A stretch of 64,000 nt of DNA, from the NCBI GenBank assembly GCA_018647765.1, contig JABGSN010000015.1:30130-94129 (forward strand). Direction: 5' to 3'. Shown piece after piece: positions 10,640 through 21,738 of this stretch (position 1 is the stretch's first letter; each line of letters starts with the position of its first letter). Position numbers and translations under genes: made by a program. This stretch comes from Oceanospirillaceae bacterium. GTDB lineage: Bacteria; Pseudomonadota; Gammaproteobacteria; Pseudomonadales; Balneatricaceae. The notes under the pieces were generated by a model. It was not told where the DNA came from. It made no database searches and saw only the letters and a list, made by a program, of their open reading frames with translations.

Positions 10640-13600
10640 TTATTCTGTCTTAGTCCGAGTGGTCGCCATCAGCTGCTGTAAATTGGCGGCTTTGGGTTTA
10701 ACTAACCAGAACTTACTCACATAATCTTCAAAATGTTTACTTAACTCTTTGCCCCAGCGACTGCCCGTAGCTTGGAAGAAGTTTTCTAAAATACCGCGCA
10801 AATAACTGCGGTACTCTTCCATGTTTTCACCACGAATACGGTGGATTTCGACCAACTCGCTGTTGTACTTGTCTACAAAAGTGCGATCTAGGTCTAACAC
10901 AAAAGCAAAACCACCGGTCATACCTGCACCAAAGTTATACCCTGTGTTACCCAATACCGTCACCCCCCCGCCGGTCATGTATTCACAGCAATGGTCGCCC
11001 GCACCTTCAATGACTGCATGGGCGCCTGAGTTACGCACAGCGAAACGTTCGCCAGCACAACCGGCAGCCATAACGGTACCGCCTGTGGCGCCATACAAAC
11101 ACGTATTACCCATAATAGAGGTCACGTTAGACTTAAAGCTAGAGCCTTTAGGTGGGTAGATAACAAGCTTGCCACCGGCCATTCCCTTACCCACGTAATC
11201 GTTGGCATCGCCTTCAAGGAACATGTTTAAACCGCCGGCATTCCACACACCAAAACTCAAACCTGCGACACCTTTGAGATACACTTCCAACGGATGGCTC
11301 GACATACCCTGGTTGCCATGTTGCTTGGCGATCGCACCAGAAACACGAGCACCTACTGAGCGGTCGCAGTTGGTGATGTTGAATTCAAATTTACCACCCT
11401 TTGAATTAGCAATGGCATCCGACATTTCATCAAACATCTGTTGGTTCATCGCACCCGGGTCGTATGGCTGGTTGCGGCTCACCTGACAGGTATTAGGCTG
11501 ATCGGGCGCAATACCCGCTTGGCTTAACAGTGGCGATAGGTCTAAATTACGTTGTTTGTTAGTCACGCCTGCAGCGCTTTCTAGCAACTCTGTATGGCCT
11601 ACCAATTCTTCAATACTGCGCACACCTAGCTGCGCCATGACTTCACGGGTTTCTTCGGCAATAAAGGTGAATAAATGTTTCACCATTTCTACAGTGCCGC
11701 GGAAGTGATGATCGCGTAATTGTTGATTCTGTGTGGCAACGCCCGTAGCGCAGTTGTTAAGGTGGCAAATGCGCAGGTATTTACAGCCTAACGCCACCAT
11801 CGGTAGAGTACCAAAACCAAAACTCTCGGCACCCAGTAAGGCCGCCTTGACGACATCAAGACCGGTCTTTAAGCCGCCATCCGTTTGCACTCGCACTTTG
11901 CCACGTACACCGTTGCCTCGTAAGGATTGGTGCGCATCAGCAAGGCCTAATTCCCACGGTGAACCCGCATAACGGATAGACGTCAGCGGGCTTGCCGCTG
12001 TACCACCGTCGTAACCAGAAATAGTAATCAAGTCTGCATACGCCTTGGCCACACCCGAGGCAATGGTACCCACGCCCGGACGCGAAACCAGTTTTACAGA
12101 AACCAAGGCTTCTGGGTTGACTTGCTTCAAGTCAAAAATCAGCTGTGCCAAATCTTCGATGGAATAAATGTCGTGATGCGGCGGCGGTGAAATCAAGGTC
12201 ACACCGGGTACTGAATATCGCAAAGTGGCAATCAGGTCATTGACCTTGCCGCCTGGAAGCTGGCCGCCTTCACCGGGTTTTGCACCCTGGGCCACTTTAA
12301 TTTGCAACACATCTGCGCTCGCAAGGTAGGCCGGCGTTACGCCAAAACGACCGGAGGCGATTTGCTTAATTTTAGAGCGTTTGTTGGTACCATAACGCGC
12401 TGGGTCTTCACCACCTTCACCCGAGTTTGAGCGGCCCCCAAGTTCGTTCATAGCCATGGCCAGTGCTTCGTGGGCTTCTGGCGACAAAGCGCCTAACGAC
12501 ATGGCCGCACTATCAAAACGTTTGAATATTTCGCTAACGGGCTCTACTTCGCTAAGGTCAATAGCATTAGCTGGCTTAAGCTTAAGCAAATCTCGTAATG
12601 ACGCTACGCCACGCTCATTCACTAGCTTGGCGTACTTTTTGTACACCTCATAGTCGCCGGTTTGAACGGCTGTTTGCACTGTAGTTACGACGTCAGGGTT
12701 ATAGGCGTGATACTCGCCGCCGTGCACGTACTTAAGCAATCCCCCTTGCTGAATCGGCTTACGGTCTATCCAAGCCTCAGCAGCCAAAGCGGCCTGTTCG
12801 CCTTCAAAGTCGGCGAAGCTCGCCCCCTCAATGCGGCTGGCAACGCCGTGGAAACATAGGTCCACCACCTTACTATGCACGCCAATGGCTTCAAACAATT
12901 GTGCACCACGGTAAGAGGCGATGGTAGAAATACCCATCTTAGACATGATTTTAAGCAGGCCTTTATTGATGCCTTTACGGTAGGCTTTATGGCAGTCCGT
13001 TGGATCTCCAATAATTTCACCCGATGCCACCATGTCGTTGATGACACGATAGCTCAGATAAGGGTATACCGCCGTTGCACCAAAACCAATCAACACTGCA
13101 AAGTGATGCGAATCTCGAGCGCTACCCGTATCAACCACAATATTGGCATCACAACGTAAACCCAAGTTGGTTAAATGGTGATGTACCGCACCTGTGGCCA
13201 TCGCTGCAGGGATAGGTAACATGCCCTTTTCAATGTCACGATCGGTTAATACAACAATGCCTTTGCGATTACGTACCGCGGTTGCGGCTTGCTGGCGCAC
13301 CCCTTCAATAGCCGCCTCTAGACCAAGGGCCGGGTCATAGTTAAGGCTAATGGAGTGCACCCGAAAACCAGGTACATTCATATGCAACAAATCAGTGTAT
13401 TTGCTGGCAGACAAAACGGGTGAACCCAGTACAATGCGTTTGGCAAGTTCAGGCCCTTCCTGGAAGATGTTGCGCTCGCGGCCCAAACACGTTTCCAAAG
13501 ACATCACCACGGCTTCGCGCAGCGGATCGATCGGTGGGTTGGTCACTTGTGCAAATTGCTGACGGAAGTATTCATAGACCGAGCGCACGCGACTAGACAA

Positions 13601-15088
13601 TACCGCCATCGGCGTGTCGTCGCCCATTGAGCCTACCGCTTCTTGTGCACTTTCGGCTAACGGACGAATCACTTGATCACGTTCTTCATACGTAATCTGA
13701 TACATCTTCATGTGTCGGTTCAGCTCACCTTCACTAAAGTCATCAAAGCACTGCTCTTCATTGAGGGTGCCCTCCAATCGAATCGCCGACTTACGCAACC
13801 ACTTTTTATAGGGTTGGGACGCCTTGAGTCGATCATCAATGTCTTTGGTATGCATGACTTCGCCAGTGTGGGTATCTACAGCCAAAATTTGACCAGGCCC
13901 CACACGGCCTTTAGCCACCACGTCTAACGGGTCATAGTCAAAGGTGCCAATTTCTGATGCCGTTACTAGGTAATCATCTTTGGTCATTACCCAGCGCGAC
14001 GGACGCAAACCATTGCGATCTAATAAGCACACCGCATAGCGGCCCGTGTTGAGCACCATGCCAGCTGGACCATCCCATGCTTCCATATGCATTGAGTTGT
14101 ATTCGTAGAACGCGCGTAGCTCAGGGTCCATCAACTCGTCATTTTGCCATGCTGGCGGCATAATTAAGCGTAAGGCGCGGAACACATCCATGCCACCCAA
14201 CACCATCAACTCAAGCATATTGTCCATGCTAGAGGAATCTGAACCAGTCCTGTTGACCACACCTTCAAGGTCTTGTAGTTCAGGAATTAGTGGCGTCGAC
14301 AGCACGTTCTGGCGCGCTTTAGCCCAATTGCGGTTACCTTCTATGGTGTTGATTTCGCCGTTGTGAGCCAAGAATCGAAACGGTTGAGCCAACGGCCATC
14401 GTGGCAAGGTGTTGGTGGAAAAACGCTGATGGAACGTGCAAATAGCCGTGGCGAGTGTTGGGTCACCTAAGTCTTTATAAAACACCGGCAAATCGACCGG
14501 CATCATCAGGCCTTTGTAAGACACCACACGATGAGACAAGCTACACACATAAAATTCTTCGTCAGCCTTGAGTGCATACATGGTGGTTTTGCGGGCCACT
14601 AACAAACGGGCTTCTAGTAATTCGCCGCGTAACTCTACGCTGTTAACAAACACTTGTTCAATGCGTGGTTGGCAATCGGCACCAATAGGGCCTAGGCAAG
14701 AAGTATCAACCGGCACTTCGCGCCAGCCTACGAGCTCTAAGCCGTTGTCTTCAATGGCTTGATTGAGAATGTTTCGAGAGTGGGCCGCTTTATCTTCGTC
14801 TTGCGATAAAAACACCATACCCACGCCGTAGGATTCGGTCAGTTCTTCAGAAAAACTATCCAGCGCCACTTGGCGCATAAAGGCGTCGGGCATTTGTAAC
14901 AACAAACCACAACCGTCACCCGTCTTGCCGTCGGAGGCAATGCCACCACGGTGGGTCATACAGGTTAACGACTCAATGGCTTTTTGCAATAAGTCATGAC
15001 TAGGATCACCATGCATATGAGCAATAAGCCCGAAGCCACAGTTATCTTTAAATTCTTTGGGGTTAAAAAAGCCAGCGTTCATCGGCAT
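10640..15088 (-). CDS. gltB: Glutamate synthase (NADPH) large subunit
   Basis: 1482 residues. It converts glutamine and 2-oxoglutarate to two glutamates. The start leaves a 16-residue propeptide before the catalytic Cys17 ([11 protein letters not shown]) of the class II amidotransferase domain (about 17-430). A central domain, the FMN-binding (beta/alpha)8 synthase domain with [17 protein letters not shown] and [11 protein letters not shown], the 3Fe-4S motif [19 protein letters not shown], and a C-terminal beta-helix rich in Gly ([17 protein letters not shown]) follow in order. An ATG two codons further in (15082) is an alternative start. The 250 bases upstream are non-coding and should hold the promoter. 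Confidence 0.98.
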   Translation of the reverse strand: MPMNAGFFNPKEFKDNCGFGLIAHMHGDPSHDLLQKAIESLTCMTHRGGIASDGKTGDGCGLLLQMPDAFMRQVALDSFSEELTESYGVGMVFLSQDEDKAAHSRNILNQAIEDNGLELVGWREVPVDTSCLGPIGADCQPRIEQVFVNSVELRGELLEARLLVARKTTMYALKADEEFYVCSLSHRVVSYKGLMMPVDLPVFYKDLGDPTLATAICTFHQRFSTNTLPRWPLAQPFRFLAHNGEINTIEGNRNWAKARQNVLSTPLIPELQDLEGVVNRTGSDSSSMDNMLELMVLGGMDVFRALRLIMPPAWQNDELMDPELRAFYEYNSMHMEAWDGPAGMVLNTGRYAVCLLDRNGLRPSRWVMTKDDYLVTASEIGTFDYDPLDVVAKGRVGPGQILAVDTHTGEVMHTKDIDDRLKASQPYKKWLRKSAIRLEGTLNEEQCFDDFSEGELNRHMKMYQITYEERDQVIRPLAESAQEAVGSMGDDTPMAVLSSRVRSVYEYFRQQFAQVTNPPIDPLREAVVMSLETCLGRERNIFQEGPELAKRIVLGSPVLSASKYTDLLHMNVPGFRVHSISLNYDPALGLEAAIEGVRQQAATAVRNRKGIVVLTDRDIEKGMLPIPAAMATGAVHHHLTNLGLRCDANIVVDTGSARDSHHFAVLIGFGATAVYPYLSYRVINDMVASGEIIGDPTDCHKAYRKGINKGLLKIMSKMGISTIASYRGAQLFEAIGVHSKVVDLCFHGVASRIEGASFADFEGEQAALAAEAWIDRKPIQQGGLLKYVHGGEYHAYNPDVVTTVQTAVQTGDYEVYKKYAKLVNERGVASLRDLLKLKPANAIDLSEVEPVSEIFKRFDSAAMSLGALSPEAHEALAMAMNELGGRSNSGEGGEDPARYGTNKRSKIKQIASGRFGVTPAYLASADVLQIKVAQGAKPGEGGQLPGGKVNDLIATLRYSVPGVTLISPPPHHDIYSIEDLAQLIFDLKQVNPEALVSVKLVSRPGVGTIASGVAKAYADLITISGYDGGTAASPLTSIRYAGSPWELGLADAHQSLRGNGVRGKVRVQTDGGLKTGLDVVKAALLGAESFGFGTLPMVALGCKYLRICHLNNCATGVATQNQQLRDHHFRGTVEMVKHLFTFIAEETREVMAQLGVRSIEELVGHTELLESAAGVTNKQRNLDLSPLLSQAGIAPDQPNTCQVSRNQPYDPGAMNQQMFDEMSDAIANSKGGKFEFNITNCDRSVGARVSGAIAKQHGNQGMSSHPLEVYLKGVAGLSFGVWNAGGLNMFLEGDANDYVGKGMAGGKLVIYPPKGSSFKSNVTSIMGNTCLYGATGGTVMAAGCAGERFAVRNSGAHAVIEGAGDHCCEYMTGGGVTVLGNTGYNFGAGMTGGFAFVLDLDRTFVDKYNSELVEIHRIRGENMEEYRSYLRGILENFFQATGSRWGKELSKHFEDYVSKFWLVKPKAANLQQLMATTRTKTE

Positions 15089-15338
15089 CTCTCTCGCTAA
15101 TCTGGCAAACCATTTTGGCTGCCCTAGGTATTAACAAGTGTCACTAATGCATAACCAACGAGAGCAAGCACCAGCAGGACACTTGCCGTAATTACAAACC
15201 CTTATAAGGGCTTATAGATATATTGAATCAACAAATGGACGAATATCCTACCTGAGAATGGCGCTACAAACAAATATTTTGGGTATTTAGTGGGTAAATA
15301 CCTACACAATAGACGACGTTCGCTACATTTTGTAAAAG
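15089..15338. promoter_or_regulatory. Non-coding region upstream of gltB with palindrome
   Basis: 250 bases between the damX stop and the gltB start, both minus strand. It is AT-rich in the middle and contains a perfect 12-bp palindrome CCCTTATAAGGG at 15199-15210, just beside TTGATTCAATATATC on the minus strand. This is the likely place for the gltBD promoter and nitrogen-linked regulation, but I can assign no known operator. No hairpin with a T-run was seen for damX. Confidence 0.4.
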
Positions 15339-16835
15339 TTATTCACCGCTAGTGTTGAATTTATCGCGAATCTGCTGCTGAATCTTCAACACCGAACGAG
15401 GCCAAGGCTGCTGATTGCGTAAAGCGAGCGGCAAGGCCTTAATGGCATCACGTGCCGCGCTGCTGCTCTGGTAATCACCCACCAATAAGATATACCAAGG
15501 CGCATTTCCACGCTCAAGTTGCAGCACATAATAAGGCTGCTGTAACTTATGCTGCGTCAAAAAGGCTTCCAATGTAGGCTCCAATCGCGCCCCTAATACC
15601 TGCAAACTAAAATGGTCTGGCGACACCTTCATGAGTGCTGCATAACCATAACCATGCTCACTAATGGTGGTCGCTTGAGGCCAAGCGGGTAATACAGGAA
15701 TGTCTGCAGCAATGGGCTCGGGTGCTGGCTCAGACTCGGGTTTTGGCTCAGGCTGCAGTTTTGGCTGCAAGCTCACGTTGGGCGATGGCGCAGACAGCTC
15801 GATTGGTTGCAGAGGGGGAAGCGCTTGAGCAATCGGTTCGATCAATGATTCATCCACGGCAGTAACATCCTCCTCGATAACCTCGACCAGGGTCGCCATC
15901 TCCGGTAGGTCTATCGGCGTACGCGCCGGATCAGTGACATAGTTAAACACCCATACCCCTGCTAACAGGCACACCACCACAATGGTGGCGGCAATATGCA
16001 TGAGCGGCCATCCTGTTTGCTGCACAAAGCCGCCTTTATGCAAGGCTTTGCTAGCGAGCATATTCAGGTAGCCCGGATTACCTTGAGCCAGCTGGTGCAA
16101 TTGCAACAACTGGATAGGGGCTAAACCCTGACCCTGAGCAATGCCCATGATGTGTAATCGTTGGCGCAGATAATCGGCACTTTCTTCTTGGCTAAATGGC
16201 GCCAACAGCAAATGATAAAAGCGCTCTTGGCGCATTTCAGTGAACTGAGGTGCTTCGATGCGCTCCACCAGGCCTTGGTCGGCGTACAGAATAACGTGCG
16301 GACGCGAATCCACTTTGGCACTTCTGGGCAACAAGTTAGCTAACAATTCCAAGGCATCATCGTCTAACCAGTGTGCATCGTCCACTACTAGCAGCAATAC
16401 TTGCTCGTCACGGGTAAGCTCTTGGGCCAACTCTTGGAGCGCAAGAATAGACGCCTCAAGACTCGCATGATTAGGTAGTTGCAGTGGTAATTGCTGCACC
16501 AACTGGCGTATTACCCAGGCCGCCGAAACGGTTTCATTTAAGGCTAGGTGGACAATGCAGGCATCGGCGGGCTGCACCCTTAAAAACTGGTCTATAAAGG
16601 TGCTTTTACCGGCACCAGTGGGCGCCGTAACCAAGACCAAGTAATCTGAAAAATGACTCAAATGCAGCAATGTGTCGAGCTGGCGCCCACGCGCCTTAGC
16701 TTGATACTCGAAGCTCATCAAGTTGATCGATTGATGATCTTCTTCTTGTTGCTCTAATTGACGCATGTAGGCGCCATAGGAGGCGGCCAAGCTGGATGCC
16801 TTATTGGATGCGAGCACTGCCCCGGAGTGACTCAT
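15339..16835 (-). CDS. damX: DamX-like cell-division protein (AAA ATPase plus SPOR domain)
   Basis: 498 residues. Order of parts: an ExeA/AAA-type ATPase domain with Walker A TAPTGAGKSTF (about 70-80) and Walker B VLLLVVDDAHWLDDD, a membrane helix (IAATIVVVCLLAGVWVF, about 282-300), a Pro/Glu-rich linker (QPKLQPEPKPESEPAPEP), and a C-terminal SPOR domain (about 400-490) that binds denuded septal peptidoglycan. E. coli DamX has the same helix-linker-SPOR layout. It follows aroB by 6 bases, matching the conserved aroK-aroB-damX order; dam and rpe do not follow here. Confidence 0.9.
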   Translation of the reverse strand: MSHSGAVLASNKASSLAASYGAYMRQLEQQEEDHQSINLMSFEYQAKARGRQLDTLLHLSHFSDYLVLVTAPTGAGKSTFIDQFLRVQPADACIVHLALNETVSAAWVIRQLVQQLPLQLPNHASLEASILALQELAQELTRDEQVLLLVVDDAHWLDDDALELLANLLPRSAKVDSRPHVILYADQGLVERIEAPQFTEMRQERFYHLLLAPFSQEESADYLRQRLHIMGIAQGQGLAPIQLLQLHQLAQGNPGYLNMLASKALHKGGFVQQTGWPLMHIAATIVVVCLLAGVWVFNYVTDPARTPIDLPEMATLVEVIEEDVTAVDESLIEPIAQALPPLQPIELSAPSPNVSLQPKLQPEPKPESEPAPEPIAADIPVLPAWPQATTISEHGYGYAALMKVSPDHFSLQVLGARLEPTLEAFLTQHKLQQPYYVLQLERGNAPWYILLVGDYQSSSAARDAIKALPLALRNQQPWPRSVLKIQQQIRDKFNTSGE

Positions 16836-16841
16836 AGGACC

Positions 16842-17951
16842 CTAGCGGACCGGCTGGTGATTAAGGGTTTGATGTAACAGTTCCGAACTGAAGTTGGCGG
16901 TCACAACCGCACCGCCCAATTGCTCTAACAAGATGAGTCGGATAGTGCCATCGGTGACTTTTTTGTCAACTTGCATGTGCTGCAGATAGTGGCTCGAGTC
17001 CATAGTGTCTGGCCCCCATGAGGGCAACCCAGACGCCGCCAGCAAGTGCATGATACGTTGCACCGTAGGATGATCGATCCAACCTAAACGATGGGACAAG
17101 TCGGCGGCCATGGCCATACCCGCGCCCACGGCCTCACCGTGTAACCAGCGGCCATAACCCATTTGCGTTTCAACAGCATGGCCAAAGGTGTGGCCAAAGT
17201 TAAGCAACGCTCGGCGGCCTTGTTCACGTTCATCGTCAGCCACAATTTCGGCCTTACAGGCACATGAACGGTAAATCGCTTGACTAATTAAAGCCGGCTC
17301 TAGCAGCCTGAGCTGGTCAATATTAAGTGTTAACCATTGGAAAAAAGGCGCATCGGCAATGAGGCCGTATTTAATCACTTCGGCAAGGCCTGCAGACAAC
17401 TCGCGTGCGGGTAAGGTGGCTAAACTCTGGGTGTCAATCAACACACACTGAGGCTGATGAAAGGCTCCTATCATGTTCTTACCCAAGGGGTGGTTAACGC
17501 CGGTTTTACCGCCCACAGAGGAGTCCACTTGTGACAACAAGGTGGTGGGCACTTGAATAAAATTGACCCCCCGTTGATAGGCAGCCGCGGCAAAGCCTGT
17601 CATATCGCCAATAACTCCGCCGCCTAAAGCGATTAAGGTGGTGGTGCGGTTATGGCGTTGCTGCAGGAGGTGATCAAACACCAAACTCACGGTATCCAGG
17701 TGTTTGTGCGCTTCGCCGTCCTCTAAAACCAAACGATCTAACTGCAAACCTTCAATTTGCAAGCCCTCTAAACCCGCCATCAGCGTATCTAAATACAGCG
17801 CTGCAACAGTGGTATTGGTGACCACCAATATTTGTTTGCCGCTGATATGCGGGGCCAACAACTGCGACTGCTGCAACAAACCGCTACCGATGTATATAGG
17901 ATAACTTCGGTCGCCTAAATCAACCGTCAGTGTTTGGTGTGTGTTGGTCAT
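16842..17951 (-). CDS. aroB: 3-dehydroquinate synthase
   Basis: 369 residues. Second step of the shikimate pathway, NAD- and metal-dependent. Motifs: [21 protein letters not shown] (nucleotide binding), [35 protein letters not shown] (active site), and [13 protein letters not shown] and [10 protein letters not shown] (metal ligands). It lies 15 bases after aroK and 6 before damX, in one transcription unit. Confidence 0.98.
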   Translation of the reverse strand: MTNTHQTLTVDLGDRSYPIYIGSGLLQQSQLLAPHISGKQILVVTNTTVAALYLDTLMAGLEGLQIEGLQLDRLVLEDGEAHKHLDTVSLVFDHLLQQRHNRTTTLIALGGGVIGDMTGFAAAAYQRGVNFIQVPTTLLSQVDSSVGGKTGVNHPLGKNMIGAFHQPQCVLIDTQSLATLPARELSAGLAEVIKYGLIADAPFFQWLTLNIDQLRLLEPALISQAIYRSCACKAEIVADDEREQGRRALLNFGHTFGHAVETQMGYGRWLHGEAVGAGMAMAADLSHRLGWIDHPTVQRIMHLLAASGLPSWGPDTMDSSHYLQHMQVDKKVTDGTIRLILLEQLGGAVVTANFSSELLHQTLNHQPVR

Positions 17952-17966
17952 GGCCTGGGCTCTAGC

Positions 17967-18482
17967 CTACAAAGCGCGAATGGCTTCTATTTGTTTGATG
18001 ATCTCTGCCACCAACAAACGAGGATTTTGGGCGCCTGTGGCTACCTGAATGTCCGCGGTTTCTTCGTACAGGGCATGACGGCTAGCAAATAGGTCGCGTA
18101 GCACTTGTTCTGGGTCTTCGTTTTGTAATAGTGGCCGGTTCTTGTCTTTCGACGTTCGTTCGAGCTGCTGCTCTACCGTCGCAAACAAATACACCACCGT
18201 GCCACGGGCAGACAAATGCTGGCGATTGTCTGCCGACTCAACCGCACCACCACCAGTAGCCATCACCACATCGCGCTGCTGAGACAGTTCGGCAATCATG
18301 TTAGCTTCGCGTTTGCGAAAGCCCGCTTCGCCTTCAACATCAAAGATCCAAGGGATGTCAGCGCCAGACCTGTCTTCTATTTCTCTGTCCGTATCTAAAA
18401 ATTCTAACTTCAGTTCACGAGCAAGTTGCCGCCCGATGGTGCTTTTCCCAGCACCCATGGGGCCAATTAAAAATATATTCAC
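17967..18482 (-). CDS. aroK: Shikimate kinase
   Basis: 171 residues from a GTG start at 18482 (VNIFLIGPMGAGKSTIG), preceded by AGGGA about 9 bases away. The track ORF begins further upstream at 18530 with MMTGFCCCCLL, which is unlike any AroK. The Walker A loop GPMGAGKST, the DTDREIEDRSG shikimate/Mg site, GGGAVES and the adenine-lid region RPLLQNEDP are all present. It phosphorylates shikimate at the 3-hydroxyl. The order hofQ-aroK-aroB-damX is conserved in gammaproteobacteria. Confidence 0.96.
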   Translation of the reverse strand: MNIFLIGPMGAGKSTIGRQLARELKLEFLDTDREIEDRSGADIPWIFDVEGEAGFRKREANMIAELSQQRDVVMATGGGAVESADNRQHLSARGTVVYLFATVEQQLERTSKDKNRPLLQNEDPEQVLRDLFASRHALYEETADIQVATGAQNPRLLVAEIIKQIEAIRAL

Positions 18483-18601
18483 CGTGGATTTCCCTGTTAA
18501 TAAACAGCAACAACAAAACCCGGTCATCAAGAGCTTGCTGCATCGCTGCCGGGTAGGATGCTTTAAATTATGGGGATTAAGGTCAACTTAATCAAGGGTA
18601 A

Positions 18602-19801
18602 TCAAGGGTTAACTATCCGAGGAGTAACAAAAACCAGAAGCTCAAAACGTTCTGTGCCGTGTTTGCGCCGCTGAAACCACTGACCGACCAAGGGTAATCC
18701 GGCTAACAGGGGGTTAGACAATAAACGGTCCAACTGCTGCTCATACAGTGCGCCGCCCAACACCAAAGTTTGCCCCAAACCCACCACGGCACGCGTTTTT
18801 AGGCGATGGGTATTCAACGCCAGCTCGCCGTTAGGTAGCAAATCGCCAATTGAGTCTTGCATCACCAGCAAGTCTAATTGCACCTGTTGGTGCGGTAACA
18901 CCCTAGGTGTCACAGTGAGCCCCAACACCGCCTGCTTCCAATGCTGTTGCTGACCTGCCTCAGTGGTCATGACGTACGGCACCTCCTGGCCCGTTTCAAT
19001 GCTCCCCGTGTAGCCTTCTTGCACTAAAATTTGCGGCTGCGCTAAGGTAAGCATCTTACCACTGGCTTCTAACGCTGCTAACTCTAGCTGCAACAACACA
19101 TGGGCGCCTATCAAACCTAATTGCAAACTGCCTCCCGTCGAGTTAAAGCCAACTCCAAGGCTGGCGCCTGGTGACGGTTTGGCCGAGGTGCCGGCAACGT
19201 GACCTAGGGCAGCAATAAAATTCAGACCACTAGACTCTCCTAAGTCCGATTTAGCAATAACGATACGGCCCTCTATTAATAACTGGTCCAGCGGCTGGTC
19301 CAGTTGGCGAATGACCTTGGCCAACTGTGTTGCGCGTGCAGGTTCGTCGTAAATGAGCATTTGATGGGTGCGAGAATCAGCTAACAACTGTCCCCGTGGC
19401 GACAATAGTGTGCTGGCATTTTGTAAGGTTGAAAGCATCTCATCGGCCGCCACGTAGCCTAGTTTTACCCGTGCCATGGGCAACAAAGCGGCGCTCAATT
19501 CATGGTCCCCCTGCGACACGACCAAGCCCTGCGCCGTGTGCTTGCAGGTTAACGCAAAGCCATTGCAGATGAGTGCCAAACCTTTTGCTGGCTGAATTTG
19601 TTTCAACACCAAACTCACCTGAGTATCGATGTCATCAGCTAACACTAAATTGGTCTGTGCCGCCAATGCGAGCTCATACAGAACATCGGTTATGGGCACC
19701 TGGCGCACATCAATGTCGATGGCCTGATTGCCATCACTGTGGCTTAAGTCTGCGGCCAGCACCCCCAGTAATAACAAGCAACGATTAAACAGCGGCCTCA
19801 T
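18602..19801 (-). CDS. hofQ: HofQ/PilQ-type secretin, short form
   Basis: 399 residues from ATG 19801, whose ATGA overlaps the stop of the upstream gene. It begins with a signal peptide (MRPLFNRCLLLLGVLAADLSHS), then a secretin N-domain (IDIDVRQVPITDVLYELALAAQTNLVL), then the beta-barrel secretin domain with GYTGSIETGQEVPYV and a C-terminal VLGGALYEQ...LLAGLPLVGQWFQRR. It lacks the AMIN domains of full-length PilQ (about 700 residues) and matches the about 400-residue HofQ type. Its outer-membrane ring would pass DNA or a pilus. Confidence 0.93.
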   Translation of the reverse strand: MRPLFNRCLLLLGVLAADLSHSDGNQAIDIDVRQVPITDVLYELALAAQTNLVLADDIDTQVSLVLKQIQPAKGLALICNGFALTCKHTAQGLVVSQGDHELSAALLPMARVKLGYVAADEMLSTLQNASTLLSPRGQLLADSRTHQMLIYDEPARATQLAKVIRQLDQPLDQLLIEGRIVIAKSDLGESSGLNFIAALGHVAGTSAKPSPGASLGVGFNSTGGSLQLGLIGAHVLLQLELAALEASGKMLTLAQPQILVQEGYTGSIETGQEVPYVMTTEAGQQQHWKQAVLGLTVTPRVLPHQQVQLDLLVMQDSIGDLLPNGELALNTHRLKTRAVVGLGQTLVLGGALYEQQLDRLLSNPLLAGLPLVGQWFQRRKHGTERFELLVFVTPRIVNP

Positions 19802-21000
19802 GGGCACACCCCTGTTACGCATTGGCGCTGCAACACCCACTGCTGCTGGCCCTGCTGCAAGATCACTTGCTGCGCATTAGCCTCGACCAACCGCCAAGGC
19901 CCCACAGCTTGACCAAGCCGTAGGCGTTTCACCGTGCCGCTAGCAACCTGTCGAAGCCACACCATGACCCCCTTATTCGCTTGCTGACTAAACCCAGTAA
20001 AGCGCAAATTCGATTGCGCAATCACGCCTTTTGTTTGCGCAGTTGCAAGGGTTGTAAGCGGCCCAGAAAATTGATCAAAGGCCAATCTTATGGACGACTG
20101 TTGTGCCAATGAAAACGGTTTATTATAATCGCCCAAATCTGGCACCACCGGCGCCGCCTGCCAGTGCATTGCCAAGTTCCATAGACCCGGTGACGCTGCG
20201 GATAGAGACAGCTCGGTTAGTGACCAACCGACGCCGCTAGGCACCGGAGCCAGTGCCCGCCATTGGTCGCTCGATAGCTGTGCCGTGAGTTGCAGGCTAT
20301 CGTCTGCCGCAGACACCTCCACGCTAGTGGATAAACGGGATAACCGCTGCACCATGTTCGCCGCTGGCACCGCTGCTAAGCTATGCGCCACTGGCTCAGG
20401 CCTCAGAGCCAATGCATCTAGGGTCTGGTTGGATGTTGCCGCCACAGGGCCATGACTCAGCGGGTACTGCACCCGCAAGCCAATACCATGGGGCTGCGCA
20501 TTTAAGGCCATCACCTTGGCGTTCGGCCGAGCTTGGGTCCAGTATTGCCACCAAGGTTGCCAATCTTGCAGCTGGGTCACCTCAAACTCTATAGCCACGG
20601 CTTGCCCCTGCTGCGTCCAGCGCCAACTCGTGAGTTGTTGGGGAGCGGGTAGCCTGGAGGCCAAGGTAGTCAACTCGAGTGCGGGCAACCACGCCTGTTG
20701 TTGCAGCCGCTGAAGCACCATCGCGTTACGCTGGGCCTGCTGGGTTTGAAGCTGCTTTAGCCAAATCTCTTGCTGTTGTTGTTGAAAGTACAAACCCCCA
20801 GCCTGAAGCACATCATGGGTCTGAGCCATGGCCTGCTGCCAACGGGCGTACTGCCAGCCCACCGGCGTCAGCAACAACAGGCTGACGATTAGGCCCACTG
20901 CGAGCATCGCATAACGCCGGCGCCGCTGCGCTAACAGGCACTGTTGGAACCAAGGCAAAAAATTGGCTTCACTGGCCTTAGGTTGGCGCCACGTTATCAT
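19798..21000 (-). CDS. Fused HofN-HofO-HofP (PilN/PilO/PilP-like) protein
   Basis: 400 residues. Residues about 1-180 look like PilN/HofN: a short cytoplasmic start, one membrane helix (AMLAVGLIVSLLLLTPVGW, about 31-49), a Gln-rich coiled coil and a ferredoxin-like fold. About 210-290 look like a PilO domain without its own membrane helix (WSLTELSLSAASPGLWNLAMHWQ). About 330-400 look like the PilP beta domain (GTVKRLRLGQAVGPWRLVEANAQQVIL). These are normally three genes. Overlaps are ATGA at both ends, with hofM upstream and hofQ downstream. The assignment is from pattern and position; the PilO part is the least certain. Confidence 0.75.
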   Translation of the reverse strand: MITWRQPKASEANFLPWFQQCLLAQRRRRYAMLAVGLIVSLLLLTPVGWQYARWQQAMAQTHDVLQAGGLYFQQQQQEIWLKQLQTQQAQRNAMVLQRLQQQAWLPALELTTLASRLPAPQQLTSWRWTQQGQAVAIEFEVTQLQDWQPWWQYWTQARPNAKVMALNAQPHGIGLRVQYPLSHGPVAATSNQTLDALALRPEPVAHSLAAVPAANMVQRLSRLSTSVEVSAADDSLQLTAQLSSDQWRALAPVPSGVGWSLTELSLSAASPGLWNLAMHWQAAPVVPDLGDYNKPFSLAQQSSIRLAFDQFSGPLTTLATAQTKGVIAQSNLRFTGFSQQANKGVMVWLRQVASGTVKRLRLGQAVGPWRLVEANAQQVILQQGQQQWVLQRQCVTGVCP

Positions 21001-21668
21001 GACTTACCCCAGCATTTTTGCGCCAGCCACCACGCCATGGAGCCCCTTAGGTCAACCGCTTTAGGGCATTGCACACGACTCAACACCAGCGGCTCCAAGC
21101 TGGCTTCTAGGGTGGTGTTAACCACCGTTTGTAGATGGGCCAAAAGATGTTCAACCGGACGTGCATAATGGGCGTTAAGCACCAACAACATAGTCAGTGC
21201 TGGGGCCAGTTGCAAGTGCTCTACCAACACACTTGAGGCATCAAGGTTAAGTTTTTCTGCGGCCCAGCGCTGATGCGCTAGCTGCTGCTTGATTTGGCTG
21301 CTAACAAGGCGGTGATGCCAGCGGCGTGGTTGCTGGGCATTGGCAATTTGCACATGTGGGCCATGCAGCCAAGTGAAACAAACTTTAGGCAAACCAACGG
21401 TAACCCACAAGTGTCGCTGGCCCACAAGATTATTGATTTGTGCAAGGCATTGAAACCAAGCAGCCTCTGACTCATCAGGTGATCCAAAGGGATCAAATTG
21501 AGGTATTGGCACCGCCCATTGGCCCAAACAACAATGCGACCCATGAGTGCTGCGTGAATTATTAGAGGCCTGCAAAAGCACCATGCGCAGGCACTGTGCC
21601 TGCCAATCAAGGCCAAGAGACAAGGGACTAACGCGACGTTTACACAATTGCTCCAACATAATTCCCAT
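20997..21668 (-). CDS. hofM: HofM/PilM-like protein, short
   Basis: 223 residues; PilM is about 350 and E. coli HofM about 260. It starts the hof unit, divergent from mrcA, exactly where hofM lies in E. coli. SPLSLGLDWQAQCLRMVLL resembles the first actin-like strand pair of PilM (GLDIG-type), and WVTVGLPKVCFTWL fits the next part, but the C-terminal ATP-binding half appears reduced. PilM binds the cytoplasmic tail of PilN; here that would be the fused protein. Called mainly from position. An ATG at 21659 is an alternative start. Confidence 0.65.
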   Translation of the reverse strand: MGIMLEQLCKRRVSPLSLGLDWQAQCLRMVLLQASNNSRSTHGSHCCLGQWAVPIPQFDPFGSPDESEAAWFQCLAQINNLVGQRHLWVTVGLPKVCFTWLHGPHVQIANAQQPRRWHHRLVSSQIKQQLAHQRWAAEKLNLDASSVLVEHLQLAPALTMLLVLNAHYARPVEHLLAHLQTVVNTTLEASLEPLVLSRVQCPKAVDLRGSMAWWLAQKCWGKS

Positions 21669-21738
21669 CCATGGGTGGCGAAACTAAATATATCTTATAT
21701 ACTTTCGATTCTTTTTCCGTCTTGAGCTTAAGCATAGC

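Noticed and set aside
12766-13047. Frame-shadow ORFs inside gltB and other large genes
   Set aside because: They lie antisense or out of frame to clearly conserved proteins and have no independent signals.
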